In this document: one piece after another, positions 1-12,600 of the stretch
How the letters are laid out: the number at the start of each line of letters is the position of its first letter
How positions within the stretch are numbered: the stretch's first letter is position 1
From: Piromyces finnis
Taxonomy: Eukaryota; Neocallimastigomycota; Neocallimastigomycetes; Neocallimastigales; Neocallimastigaceae
Length of the DNA stretch: 64,000 nt
Direction of reading: 5' to 3'
Assembly (NCBI GenBank): GCA_002104945.1
Contig: MCFH01000061.1
Coordinates: 1-64,000 of the forward strand
Made by a program: the position numbers and the translations under genes
The notes under the pieces: model-generated
Told to the model about the DNA's origin: nothing
The model's input: the letters and a program-made list of their open reading frames with translations, nothing else
Database searches by the model: none

Positions 1-691
<691 letters not shown>

Positions 692-745
692 TTTGTAATG
701 TAATAATTCCACTATAAATTATATTAATAGAATTATTAACTACAA

Positions 746-915
746 TGTCATGAATATTAGTGGATTCATGATAATTTATTTAAATAATGTTTTATTATTT
801 AATTAATTAGGAGTAATAATTTTATAAAACATTATTAAACAATATTTTTAGAGATATTTATTAATTATAATTATTAAGATTTTATATTTATTAAAGTTTA
901 AATAATATCTCTTTG
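746..915 (-). mobile_element. LTR-I 3' end fragment
   Basis: Reverse complement of a segment ending CCACTAATATTCATGACA, also found at 41240-41410 and 63716-63849. The CA end suggests an LTR terminus. The other end of the element was not identified, so the class is tentative. The stretch from 916 to about 1640 is A+T-rich with no gene. Confidence 0.45.
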
Positions 916-1559
916 TTCATTTGATGTGGAAGGAAATTTAAATAAATGAAATAGTTAGTCATTCCTCCTTCAAATGATTGAAATGACTTAAGCAATTAAA
1001 TAAAGAAAAGTCATAAGCTTAAAGTCATTATATAAATATTTAATATATTTTAATTTATAGAATAGTTAATTATATTAAAATTGAAATCATGTATTTTATA
1101 ATTAATGTAACTTTATTAAATAGATTAATTATTTATTAATTGATTTAAAAATTATAAATACTCGAATTTAATTCAACAATTGAACTTTTCGAGAAATCAT
1201 TAAGTTTGATAACTCTACTTAGTGAATTAATAAAATATTTGATTAATAAGATGTATTAATAAATTTATTAATAAATAAAAGTATTATAATAAAACATAAT
1301 TTATATTAAATTAATAAGTAGGGTTAGGGCATTCTGACCTAACTTACCTAAATTCATCTTAGATCCTTAACATATAATTTATTGATAAATTGAGAATAAT
1401 AAAGAAAATAAATATTAATACTTATCTTTAAGTTCGAGTTTATTATAAGAGTAGAAATAATTTTACACTTTAATAAGTTAATATGTTTTATTATAACTAA
1501 GTTAAGTAAAATAAAATTAAAAACACTTTTATTATTATAATTTGGTTTTTATAATAATA

Positions 1560-1590
1560 ACTCTTGATTCCTTAGAAGAGAATCAAGAGT
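1560..1590. repeat. Short perfect hairpin
   Basis: ACTCTTGATTC and GAATCAAGAGT form an 11-bp perfect stem with a 9-nt loop. It is mirrored in the right arm near 40570-40600. It lies at the outer side of an LTR-H copy; its function is unknown. Confidence 0.7.
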
Positions 1591-1639
1591 CTTATTTATA
1601 TTATTTAATAAATTTAAAGTTTAAATTAAAATTTTATCT

Positions 1640-2623
1640 AATCTTAACAAAATAATTTTTTGTTTAGGAAAAGATTAGAAGAAAAAACCTAAACAAAGTT
1701 CGATCAATATTCTATACATATTGATCATCGTATACTTTAAGTAAAACCAATTATTTTAGAAATTGGAAAAACCTTAAAATATCGATTCCTAAACAATGAA
1801 TAATTATTTTAAAGTAATTAATTAAATAAATAATTAAATATATTTGATAAAAATATAAAGTTAAATAAAAGTAATTAATTAAATTAATTAATTAAATGCA
1901 TAAATATAATTAATAAAAATATTAAATAAAATATTGATGAATAATATAATTAAATGGCTAAATGTAATTTAAGATATTAAAATTAAGTGAAAATAAATAA
2001 TTAAAATAAATTTAAATGAGAATAATTATTTAAATAAACTAATATTAATAACATTAATTAATAATTAATAATTAATGATTTTAACTAAGAAATATTAATT
2101 ATGTATCAAATAATTATTATTTCTTACATATAAGAAATATTTGTGGCCATAAGTTTGCCCACAAATATTTCAATTGAAACCATATATTCTGGTCACCATT
2201 TATTGGCCAGATATATGCATAACCATATATTAATGGTTATTAATTAAATAGGAAATTTATTTGCTTTACCCAATCAAGTGGTAAAGAAAATAAACTAATA
2301 TAGTTAAATAGCATAGCTAAAACTAACGTTAAATACTTTAGCGTTAGTATTAAAGTAAATTAATAACTATAATAATAATTAATGTATCATAATTATAATA
2401 AATAAATAAAAGATATAATTAAAAATAATTATTTAAGTAAATTTATTTCATAATAATATTTATATACATTTATATTTATTTTTGTGTTATAATATTTATT
2501 TTCTTTCTTTTATTATTTTTTATAAAACTTTATTTAGTTATTAACTCGTATAGAGAGGTAATAACTAACTTAATTTAACTAATTATATAACATATTAACT
2601 AATAATATAAAAAACCTTTTACA
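1640..2623 (+). mobile_element. LTR-H copy (outer end approximate)
   Basis: Shares long stretches with the reverse complement of 4473-5329: a GGAAAAGA..AGAAGAAAAA block, the segment around TTTGCCCACAA, the motif TTTAGCGTTAGTATTAAAG, and the end CCTTTTACA. The CA end at 2623 is clear in both copies; the TG end is not, so the left limit is approximate. In right-arm coordinates this copy is 39534 to about 40520. The two H copies in each arm point tail to tail. Confidence 0.55.
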
Positions 2624-2628
2624 TACTT

Positions 2629-3225
2629 TATTAAAAAGCGATTTTTTATTAAAGAAAAGTGTGGTAAGCACAATAGTTATATTAATTAACAAATATAATA
2701 CGCTTTCCTATTGAAGGCGTAAAGCTAATAATATTTATATAAAGAAAATTAGATAATATTTTTATTTTAGCAATAACTTAATATCAGCATATATTAAGTT
2801 ATTAAAAATATTAAAATTTTTTAAAGTTTTGGGTTTTATAGGTGTTTATAAATTTTATTAACTTTAAAGTTAAAAAAATTACTAACGCTAAAGCTTCGTA
2901 ATTTTTGTCAATTTTTGTTCTTTTTATACATGAACAATTTTAATTATTACATTTTTAATTTTAATTAATTATTGTCTAATTATAAAATATTTAATTTTTA
3001 TAAATTAATAATTAATATAATTATTGTAAATAGTTAATAAATAAAATTTTAATAATTTTAAAAAAATTTAATAATTCAAAGATTAGAAATTTTATACTTT
3101 GAAATTTTTTAATAAAATTTTAAAAAATAAATTTTTTCAAATTTTCAAATTTTCAAATTTTAAAAAAATTTTTAATTTTTCCATGTGTCCAAATTTTTTA
3201 AATTTTTATATATATTATTGTGATA
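2629..3225 (-). mobile_element. Solo LTR of the chromovirus family, old copy
   Basis: Reverse complement of the LTR seen at 46800-47418 and 52870-53488, present over its full length. It is flanked by a perfect 5-bp target duplication (TACTT at 2624-2628 and 3226-3230). Both ends are altered by transitions: TGTCAC has become TATCAC, and the final GACA has become AATA. No internal region is present, so it is a solo LTR left by LTR-LTR recombination. Confidence 0.9.
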
Positions 3226-4472
3226 TACTTGTTAATAAATAATGAAATTAATAAATATAAAATTATTATTAAACCTGTTTTAAGTTAACCCTAAAAGTAA
3301 CTTAAAATAAGTTATAGTTTAATTAATTACTTTACCAAAATTCTAAAATGAAATTAATCTTAAACACTGCATATATTTTAATTATTGAAAGAAAATAATA
3401 AACTTTAATTAATCGAGATCAAAATATATAACTTTTGTTAAATTAATTGTTAAATTAAATATTTAATAACTTCGTTAGTAAATTACACTTTAAAAGTAAA
3501 CAAATATAATAATTCATGTTATAAAATAATATAAGTAACACTTTCATTAAAAACATTAAAAATAATTATTACTTTAATTAATTGTAAAATAAACAGCTTT
3601 TTATATTCTTTAACTTTTAATTATTTCTCTTATTGTTATTTTTAATTACTTTTATTACTTTTATTGTAAATAGTTATTAATTTTATTATTTTAATATAAA
3701 TAGTTTAAATTTAAAAGAAAATATAAATACATGTAAATATTCTTATTTTAATCATTATTATTATTATTAATAAAGAAATATTCTATAGTTTAGTTAATAT
3801 TTTTATAATTTTAATAATCACTTTTATAATTAAATAAATAAAATTTTAAATAATTAAATATTAGAAAAACGAGGGTTTCTAATAAAACAATTTAGTGTTT
3901 TAATAAAACAATATTATTAATTTTTATAAAAACAATTTTAAGTCTTAATTAATATAACTTATACAGTTATAACTAAAGATATAATATAATAATCACTTTT
4001 TGAAGTAAAATTCAAAATTAAGATTATTATCAAATTATATCACTTTTGTTATTACGAAATAAAATAAATACCTATTAATGTTGTGTTTATCCTAACCTTT
4101 ATTGATAAACACTTTAATTAATTGTTAAACTTATTTTACTATTTTTATTCTCGGATTATTATATTATTAATATTAATAATGATTTGTTTAGTATCTAAAT
4201 TAAACTTAATATATTTATACTTAAATACAAAATTTATATTTTTATTAAAAACTATATATTTATCTTTATAACAAAATATATTATTATCAATATTTATATT
4301 ACTATTTAATTATAATTATTGAATGATTGTATCATTATATTATTTTTTTTATCAATAATTTGAAGTATAAAAATGTACCAGCCAATAATTTTATTTTAGA
4401 TAATCTATTTATCGTTAAAATATATTATTAATAAAAATTTAAATATCTATATGAATAATAATCCTGTACCAT
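3226..4472. other. A+T-rich spacer between the LTR-H copies
   Basis: No open frame of note. The part at about 3234-3540 recurs at 61200-61465 (shared blocks TAGTTTAATTAATTACTTTACC and TTAATCGAGATCAAAATATA), so it is repeat-derived, possibly the internal part of an element that used H-type LTRs. The rest is plain A+T-rich sequence. Confidence 0.5.
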
Positions 4473-5329
4473 TGTAAAAGGTTTATTATAAAATTAGTTA
4501 ATAAGTTATATAATTAGTTAATTAAATTAGTTATTACCTCTCTAACGAGTTAATAACTAAATAAAGTTTTATAAAAAATAATAAAAGAACTAAAATAAAT
4601 ATCATTACACAAAAATAAATATAAACAAAATAGATGTTATTATGAAATAAATTTACTTAAATAATTATTCTTTAATTATATCTTTTATTTATTAGTTATA
4701 ATTATCATACATTAATTATTATTATAGTTATTAATTTACTTTAATACTAACGCTAAAGTATTTAGCGTTTGTTTACACTATTCTATTTAACTATTCTAGT
4801 TTATTTCCTTTACCACTTGACTGGGTAAGGCAAATAAACTTCCTATTTAATTAACCATTAATATATGGTTATATATAATTCCGGCCAATAAATGTTAACC
4901 AGAATATATGGTTTCAATTGAAATAATTGTGGGCAAACTTATGACCACAAATATTTCTTACAACTTTTGTGTGTAAGAAATATAGAAATAAATTCTATTT
5001 TTCTTAAGTATTATTAAGTATAAATTTATATTAAATTTATTATTTATTATAATTCTATTTTATAATTAAATTAAATAAACCTTAAAGAATATGGAAATTT
5101 ACTTAATTCATTCAATAATGTTCAATTAAAAAATATAATAAATAGAAATATCCAGTAAAAGAAATATGTAGATTAATTTTTAATATATACAAATTAAGTC
5201 ACTAATACTAAAAATAAATTAAATAATATTTTTCCAAAATCAATTTGGTTTTTTAATTATTTAATTCAACAAATAATTCTTCGGGTTTTTCTTCTAGTCT
5301 TTTCCTGAAGATACAACAACTAGACTAGA
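4473..5329 (-). mobile_element. LTR-H copy, inverted (outer end approximate)
   Basis: Reverse complement of an H-type LTR; on the + strand it begins TGTAAAAGG at 4473. It holds the hairpin AACGCTAAA-TAC-TTTAGCGTT (seen most clearly in the right arm near 37390-37410). Bases 5330-5432 are A+T-rich with nothing recognised. Confidence 0.55.
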
Positions 5330-5432
5330 ATACAATAAAAAGTCATAAATAACAAATTATTAATCAATTTAATAAATTAAAATTTTATAATTTAATATAA
5401 ATAATTATTAACCAGCTAGTTTTACGGTACTC

Positions 5433-5639
5433 GAGAGTTATTACACAAATGTATATGTTTATTTATATATTTTATTATAAAGTCTTCTATTTATTAAATA
5501 AAAATTTTCATTACATTTATATCATACATATAACAAATATATTACGTTATTATGCTACATTATTCTATTATATTATTTCAAATACATATTATTACATTAT
5601 AAATTATAATGTATTACATGATTTTGTATTATGTTAACA
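5433..5639 (-). repeat. 3' LTR of copia-1 (distal end approximate)
   Basis: Begins with TGTTAAC immediately after a polypurine tract (GAGGGAGGAA on the - strand, about 5640-5652), exactly as in copia-2, where GAGGGGGAGAA precedes TGTTAAAC. The distal CA end is not clear. A small open frame inside it has no coding support. Confidence 0.65.
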
Positions 5640-5652
5640 TTCCTCCCTCAAA

Positions 5653-7260
5653 CTAATTTTTCATTAGAAAAATTTTGTTTGTAAAGTTTGACATTTTCGG
5701 ACCATTGGTTACTTTAGTTAATACATCAGCTAACATATTTTTAGTATCTATATAATTTAATTTTACCTTTCCTTTATCAATGTTATCTTTATTGAAAAAA
5801 TATTTAATAGCAATGTGTTTTAATTTTGGATTTATTTCATCGTTTTCTATATTTGTTTTACTTGCTATATTATCAGTGTAAATAGTAATTGGTTTATTAA
5901 AGTTAAATAATTCTTCTAATATGTTTTTTATCCATAATACCTTTTTGACACATTCTGAAGTACTTATGTATTCCGCTTCGGCAGTTGATGTGGCTACTAT
6001 CGTTTGCTTCTTACTGTTCCAGCATATTGGACTATTACCCATTAGTATAATATTTCCTGAAGTGGATTTTCTATCTTTTATGTCTCCAGCAAAATCTGCA
6101 TCACAATAAGAAATTATTTCTCCTTTTCCTTCATAATTAATTTTAAAGTTCTTTGTGGTGTTTAAATATTTTAATATGTGTGTAACTTTTATCCAGTCAG
6201 ATATAGTGGGGTTTTCGGATTTTCTAGTTGCTTTACCTACTGCAAATGCTATATCAGGTCTGGTACATTTTGCCAAATATATTAACGAACCAATAGCACT
6301 CTTATATGTTGTTACACTAAATGGTGTATCATTTTCACCTTTGATGTTGTCACCTACACATGGAGTATTAGTTTTTCTTGTGTAACGTATATTAAATGTT
6401 TCTAATAATTTTTCAATAAAACCTGTTTGAGAAATAGTATATGTGTTTTTATCCCTTTCAACTTTTATACCGAGAATATAATTAATAGGTTCGGCTTTAG
6501 ATACTTTGAAATTATGTTTTATAGTTTTTACAATACTTTCTATTTCTTTATTATCTCCTGTAATTACCATATCATCTACGTAAAGACCTATAATCCCTAC
6601 TAATTTTCCTTTGTGTTCCTTTTTAAAGATACATTTTTCAGAAATTAATTGTTCGTAATTATTCTTGGTTAAAAATTTTGTGATAGTTATATTCCATTGC
6701 CTACCGGATTGCTTTAGTCCGTAAAGGGCTTTGTTCAACTTCCAATATCCCCGCCTAAAGTTAGGATCTCCAGGAGGAATTGTTGTATAAATATCTTTGT
6801 CCAATTCCGCATTGAGATACGCGGCTTTAATATCAAGTTGCAGCATGTTCCAATTGAGTTTAGAGGCTAACGCAATAATTAATTTAAGACCATCAATATT
6901 GAGAGTAGGGGAGTAAGTAAGATCGAAATCAATACCTTTTTTCTGTTTGAACCCTCTAGCAACGACCCGGGCCTTTCTTTTAATAATAGTATTGTTCGGA
7001 CCTCTTTTATTGGTGAAGACCCATCTTGTAGAAATTAAATTTTTATTTTTGGGGACATATTTAACAAAAGTAAAAATTTTATTATTGTAGAGATTGGATA
7101 ATTCTTCATTTATAGCAGTTTTCCATTCGTTTTGGTATATACAATTGACAGCTTCGTTATATGTAAATGGGACATTTGTAACAATATTAAAAATATGTTT
7201 AGAGTTAAAAGAAGGTTTTTTAAATTTTGTTTTATATCTAGATTTTGTGTGTATTATTAT
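5653..7260 (-). pseudogene. pol: copia-1 reverse transcriptase / RNase H
   Basis: C-terminal half of a Ty1/copia polyprotein that copies element RNA into DNA in virus-like particles. The frame is open from 7260 down to the stop at 5653; the first ATG is at 6846, but RT-like sequence starts well before it (TRWVF, KARVVARGF, TYSPT). Downstream are QLDIKAAYLNA, the catalytic LYVDDM motif, then RNase H with DADFAGD, TAEAEY and IYTDN acidic residues, and the usual copia end MLADVLTK. About 520 codons are open, close to a normal copia RT-RNase H. It is one frame out from the linker region upstream (7238-8316), and the element lacks gag, protease and most of integrase, so it is dead. The right-arm copy is 34899-36506. 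Confidence 0.9.
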
Positions 7261-8316
7261 TTAATTTTTTCTTCAAATTAGAAATGGAGTGACTATTAAA
7301 AGAGGTTTTATTAGGATAATAAAATCTGTTTTTTGCAATGATATTCCTTAATCTGGTGTAATCCTGTGATTTATTGAAATTATTATTATTATCAATAATT
7401 AAGGTTTTGTAACTTCTTCTTGCGGAAAATCTAAGGTTTGATGTAGAGTTTGGACTTTTAGTATATTTGTAATTATTATTTGGACTTTGTACGTATTTAT
7501 TAGTAGATGATTGATTAATATTAGAATTTGAATTAGGGATGTAATTTGATTCATTTAATATATTATTGTTTACATTTTCACGTATATTATTTGTATATTC
7601 ATTGTTAATATTTTTATTATCTGAATTAAAATCAATATCCATGTTGTTATTATCTCTTGAATTATCATATTTAATAGAGTTTGATTTTTCTGAGTTATTG
7701 GAACTTAAATTATTATAATTTGTGTCTTTAGTATTTGAATTAGAAAATATATTAGTATTGTTAGAAAAATTATTTGAACCTAAATTATTATTATTTTCGT
7801 TTTCTTGAGAACTTAAATTATTATTATTATTTTGATTAATTTCTGAACCTAAATTATTATTATTTTCATTTTCAATTTTTGATTAAAAATCTTGCAAATT
7901 TTTATTATTAAAACTTTTTTCACCATTTTCAATGTTAAATTCATCTTCATTTTCGTCAGCTGAATAGAAGTTTTCATCATCTGAAGCTATTGACTCATTT
8001 TCTTCAACTTTTTCTTTTTCTTTGAGATTATTATCTTCCTTTTCTTTTGTTCTTACGCTATTATTATCTTTATTTGGTTCCTCTGGAACTTGGGCTTTAT
8101 GATTATTATCATCGTCCGATTTGTTAAAAATTTTGTTTATTTTATTATTGTTTTGAATAAAAAATCTATCGTTTATCTTCATATATTTACTGAAATTAAA
8201 ATCAAATTTAAAGAATGATGTACCATGTAAATTCGATTTTATATTATTTGATAATGAGATATTTGCTGGTTTATCCTCTAGACAAAATATCTCTCTTACA
8301 TTATGTATTGTGGTTA
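7238..8316 (-). pseudogene. copia-1 integrase C-terminus and Asn-rich linker
   Basis: Two open stretches in one frame, 7883-8182 and 7238-7642, separated by an in-frame TAA. The beginning resembles the post-integrase part of copia-2: VREIFCLEDKPANIS here against VREAYFHEDTPANYS there. The rest is a low-complexity Asn/Ser/Glu linker as in copia-2. Everything 5' of this point is missing. The break lies in a short stretch that fits both copia coding sequence and LTR-A (about 8301-8316). The right-arm copy is 33848-34921. Confidence 0.75.
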
Positions 8317-8822
8317 AAATAATTTCTTTATTTTATTTAAATAATATATTAATAAAATATTATTAATAATATTAACTATATTAATAATAATATAATTCAT
8401 CAAATATCATTATAATAGTTATTAATCTTTTAATTCAAAGATTATAATTTGTCTTATTGAAATAATTGTTATAAAATAAAGTTATTATCTTCTGGAGAAT
8501 TATTACAATGTAATTTAATTTAATTTAATTTGCTTTAATCAATGGGAAAAGATAATTTAGTTTTACAGAATGATTTATGATTAATACATTAGGGGTGACC
8601 ATTCTCTGAATTTTCATTAATCATTTATTCATAATTATCTTTAAACCTTAATATCTCACGAACCAGCAGAGATAACATGCTCGCATTAACATATGTTGTA
8701 GTTCTCAAGCGTGGCTTTCTAACGAACGTACAATTACCAAAAATACAATTATCCAAAATCGCTATTCATTGAGGAGATACGCATGTTTTTCCTTATCCAA
8801 TTTTGACGATAAGGGTTAAAGT
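8317..8822 (-). mobile_element. LTR-A, outer segment (truncated)
   Basis: Reverse complement of the middle part of LTR-A (compare 58081-59175), with GTACGTTCGTTAGAAAGC, the CTCTGCTGGTTCGTGAGATAT stretch and TAATCTTTGAATTAAAAGAT. It was split by copia-2 (target duplication AAAGT at 8818-8822 and 13962-13966) and continues at 13962-14126. Its own 3' third is missing at the junction with copia-1. Confidence 0.85.
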
Positions 8823-9052
8823 TATTAAACATTAATAATTTAACTTAAATCTAGAAATATGTAGAATAGAATAGAATTATGTATTATTAATATATTTAGT
8901 CATAGAATATTCTCATGATAAATAATACGCCACAATTCTTAGTATAAATAGAGAATAAATTTATGAACTATTTATGTACTTTGTAATTACTTTTTTATTA
9001 ATAATATTAATAAATAAAGTTTATATTAAAAACAATATTATAAATTTTCTCA
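8823..9052 (+). repeat. 5' LTR of copia-2
   Basis: 230 bp, ending TTCTCA. It contains a TATA-like TATAAATAG at about 8944, the likely promoter core. It begins TATTAAAC where the 3' LTR has TGTTAAAC. Confidence 0.92.
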
Positions 9053-9066
9053 GATTAAGAGTCTCA
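9053..9066 (+). promoter_or_regulatory. Primer-binding site, half-tRNA type (tRNA-Lys CUU)
   Basis: GATTAAGAGTCTCA directly follows the LTR. Its complement TGAGACTCTTAATC matches the anticodon arm (about positions 27-40) of eukaryotic tRNA-Lys(CUU) as I know it from animals; the central 11 nt also fit the yeast gene. It does not begin with TGG, so a tRNA 3' end is not the primer. Copia and Ty5 are known to use a tRNA-iMet half cleaved in the same place. The host tRNA-Lys is not in this window. Confidence 0.6.
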
Positions 9067-9082
9067 CAACTTTCTTATTATC

Positions 9083-9667
9083 ATGGACTACAATTTATTC
9101 AAAGGCCCTTCTCTCAATGGATCCAACTTTAATGCCTGGTACAACCATACCAAGAACACTTTGACTACATTCCAACTTAGTCAATACATTGAATCTGACG
9201 TCATTAATGATTTAAAGAAAAATAATACTACTCCGGATGTTTTAAATAATGCAAGAATTGAAAATGCCAAAGCTCTCGGTATCATCTATGGGATCATCTA
9301 TACTCCCATAGATGATAACATTCATAGCTACCTAAGAGGACTTAATACAGCTTATGAAGTCATGAGCAAGTTAACTGAACTGTTTAAACAAGACGATGAT
9401 GTAAACCTTGAAGCCTGGTTAAACAAGATTAATAATATTAATAATATGAAGGCAAGAAATGAAAAAGAAATTATTAAAACTCTGAGCAACATGATGGAAC
9501 TTTTTAGATTAATGGAATCAAATAATTCACAACTTACCGAAGCAGAAAAAATGCGGTACACGTATAATTCATTACCCAGCAATATTAGAAATATTATAAT
9601 TCTATCAAATACTTATAATACATCATCAGAATTATTCAACTCTATAAAGAAAGAATTAAAACTATGA
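9083..9667 (+). CDS. gag: copia-2 Gag, N-terminal part
   Basis: A 194-residue Gag-like protein of the copia type: it opens with the usual FKGPSLNGSNFNAWYNHTK region and continues with helices typical of the UBN2/Gag family, which builds the virus-like particle. The start is 30 nt after the LTR and is the first ATG. The frame ends at TGA 9665-9667, overlapping the next ATG as ATGA. The zinc knuckle normally at the Gag C-terminus lies in the following frame, so this Gag is either translationally coupled or frame-shifted to the rest, or cut short by a mutation. It is identical in the right arm (32493-33077). Confidence 0.85.
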   Translation: MDYNLFKGPSLNGSNFNAWYNHTKNTLTTFQLSQYIESDVINDLKKNNTTPDVLNNARIENAKALGIIYGIIYTPIDDNIHSYLRGLNTAYEVMSKLTELFKQDDDVNLEAWLNKINNINNMKARNEKEIIKTLSNMMELFRLMESNNSQLTEAEKMRYTYNSLPSNIRNIIILSNTYNTSSELFNSIKKELKL

Positions 9668-12600
9668 ACCATGCCGATGAAATAACACCTCCAAAAATAT
9701 TTATAAACACTGAAGATAAAATGGATATCGATTACCTTGATAAAATTTTCTATAAAAATAAAAATAATAATTTTAGAAAGAATTTTAAACAAAATAAATA
9801 CTGTGATATTTGCAAAAAGAATAATCACAACACTGAAAATTGCTACTATAATTCAAAAAATAATAATAATAGAAGATCAAGCCACAATATAAGAAGGCCA
9901 AGCCATAAATCATACCACAATAGTCAATATAATAAGTTTAATGGAAAAGTAAACAATATCTCATACGATAGTAACAAGCAAAATATTAATAATTACAATG
10001 ATAATTCTACACTAGATGAGCTTAGACTAATACTAGAAAAACACAATATAAATTCCATTCAAATAAACAATGATTTAAATAAAAATATAAATAAATATCA
10101 TACATGCTGGATATACGATACAGGTGCTTCGGAACATGTTACAAATAATAAAAATATTCTTAAGAATTTTTGCCATAAGAAAATTAAAATGAATTGTGCT
10201 AACAATACAGTATGCTACTTTGATGGATTTGGCACATATGAAGGATATATAAATAACTATCCAATAAAATTAGTCAACGTATACTATTCCAAACAATTAA
10301 ACAAAAACTTAATTAGCGGCATTAAACTTAGTAACTCTGGATTCAAAAGTACTATAAGTCAAGAAAATAATAAACCCTGTATCATAATTAAATCTCAAGA
10401 TAACAAGAACATTTATAAAACTTTCTCAAACAATGATAATAGCTTTCTTATTCATACTAAAAACAAAGAATACAATAATAAGCGTATATTCAATATCAAT
10501 AATTCAAATTTTAATGAAACACTATGGCACAATCGACTTGCTCATTACTATAATAAAGATCTTAAAAAATATTTAATTGAACACAATATTTCCCAAAATT
10601 TTTGTAATGAATGCAAAGCCAGCAAATTAAAAAGAAAGCCTCATAATAAAATTACACCTAAAGCTTCCGAAATCAATGAAGTTATCCATTCAGATATTAT
10701 TGGTCCACTTACTGAATCTGTTAATAAAAAGAAATATATTCTTACTTTCATTGATGATTTTTCAAGACATTCCTGGATATATCTACTTTCTTCTAAAGCT
10801 GAAGCTCCCAAAATAATTATTGAATTTTTAACTCTTATTAATAACCAGTCAAATAATCACAAAGTCAAATATTTTAAAAGTGATAATGGTAAAGAATACA
10901 CTAACAAAAAGGTTATTAAATTCTGCAAAAAATATGGAATTATTAAATTATTTTCTCCTCCTTACAACCCAGAAAATAACGGTATTGCAGAAAGGTTCAA
11001 CCAAAACTTTATTATATTGGAGCAAACTTAGTATTAATTTTTGGAATTTTGCAGTACAATATTCTAATTATATTTATAATTTAGTTCCTCATCAAGGCAT
11101 TTCAAATCATATTCCATATGAAATTTATAATAGTAAAAAAGCTAATATTAACCATATCAAAGTCTTTGGATGCATTTGCGAATACAAAATTTTTAATCAA
11201 AATAAAAACAAGTTATCACCAAACACTGCTAAAGGCATATTTTTAGGATTTAATACAAATGCGAATTCATATATAATAATGGACTATAATAAACAAACTA
11301 TTCATCTGGTTAGAGAAGCCTACTTCCACGAAGATACTCCTGCTAACTACTCTGCTGACTCCGAATCAACAATTAAAGATCCATACGATTTTAATTCTTA
11401 TGTCCCAATGGTTAAGGACAATTCTACTAAGTTCGACCCTCCAGAGTTCAATTCCGCCAACAGTACCAATTCAGAAATTTTTAATTATATCCCAATCACA
11501 AATAATTCACCTAACTCTTCAGATAATTTAAAAGAATTTTCAGGTACTACAACAAATTTTTCTGGTGAAACATCAAAAATTTTCTCCAATTCTAATAATG
11601 AAAACTTTAAATAATCAAAATTTTAATAATAAAATTTCAAATTCTGAAAATAATTATGATCTTGAAATTTCAAAAAACATTTCAAGAAATTTCTCGTCAA
11701 ATAATAATTTTACCACACCAAATAAAAATTATAATGATACAGACACACCTACTAATATCAACATTAATTATAATAGTCAAATTTTTCCAACTCCTACAAA
11801 TAATGATCTCGAAATTCATGATGAATTTCTTAATACAAATAATTTTTCTTCATATAATAATAATTTTAATAGTTCGACTCCTATTATAGAAAATAATAAC
11901 ATTAATAATTTTCCAAATAATCCAACTAATTTTTATGACAAATTTTCCACATTTTTTAACGATACAAATCATAAAATCCCTAAAAGACCTACCAGTCCAC
12001 TTATTAACCCAAAACTCAAAAGACTCAATTCTTATTCTTATCCTAAAATTGATTCTATTTCTTCAATACATACATCAATTCCTATAACCTATCAAGATGC
12101 ATTATCAAATAATAATAGTGACAAATGGATTAAAGCTATTTATGATGAACTAAACAATCTTTACAGAAATAAAACTATGACATTCGTTAAAAATCTTCCC
12201 AAAGGTAAAAATGTAGTAACCACCAAATGGATTTTCACTATTAAAACAGATGAAAATAATTACATTACTAAATATAAAGCACGTATTGTAGCTAGAGGTT
12301 ACATACAAAAATATGGCATTGATTTTGAATTTACATACTCTCCAACTTTAAACTTTGATATTATTAAACTTCTTCTTGCTATTTCCGCAAAATTCAAATG
12401 GAACGTTTATCAATTGGACATCAAACCTGCCTCCATGCAAATTTAGATACTGAAATCTATACTACTATTCCCGAAGGTGATAAAAACTATGGAAAAGGAT
12501 TTTGGAAACTGAATAAGGCTCTATACGGACTCAAACAAAGCGGAAGACAATGGAATGAATACATTTCTACTTTTCTTATTAATCATGGATTTTCTCAATG

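Noticed and set aside
1316-1335. Telomere-like TAGGGTTAGGG
   Set aside because: Less than two repeat units, inside A+T-rich repeat sequence and mirrored in the other arm; not a telomere tract.
5449-5637. 62-codon frame, mirrored at 36522-36710
   Set aside because: Lies inside the copia-1 LTR, in the antisense direction, with no recognisable domain.
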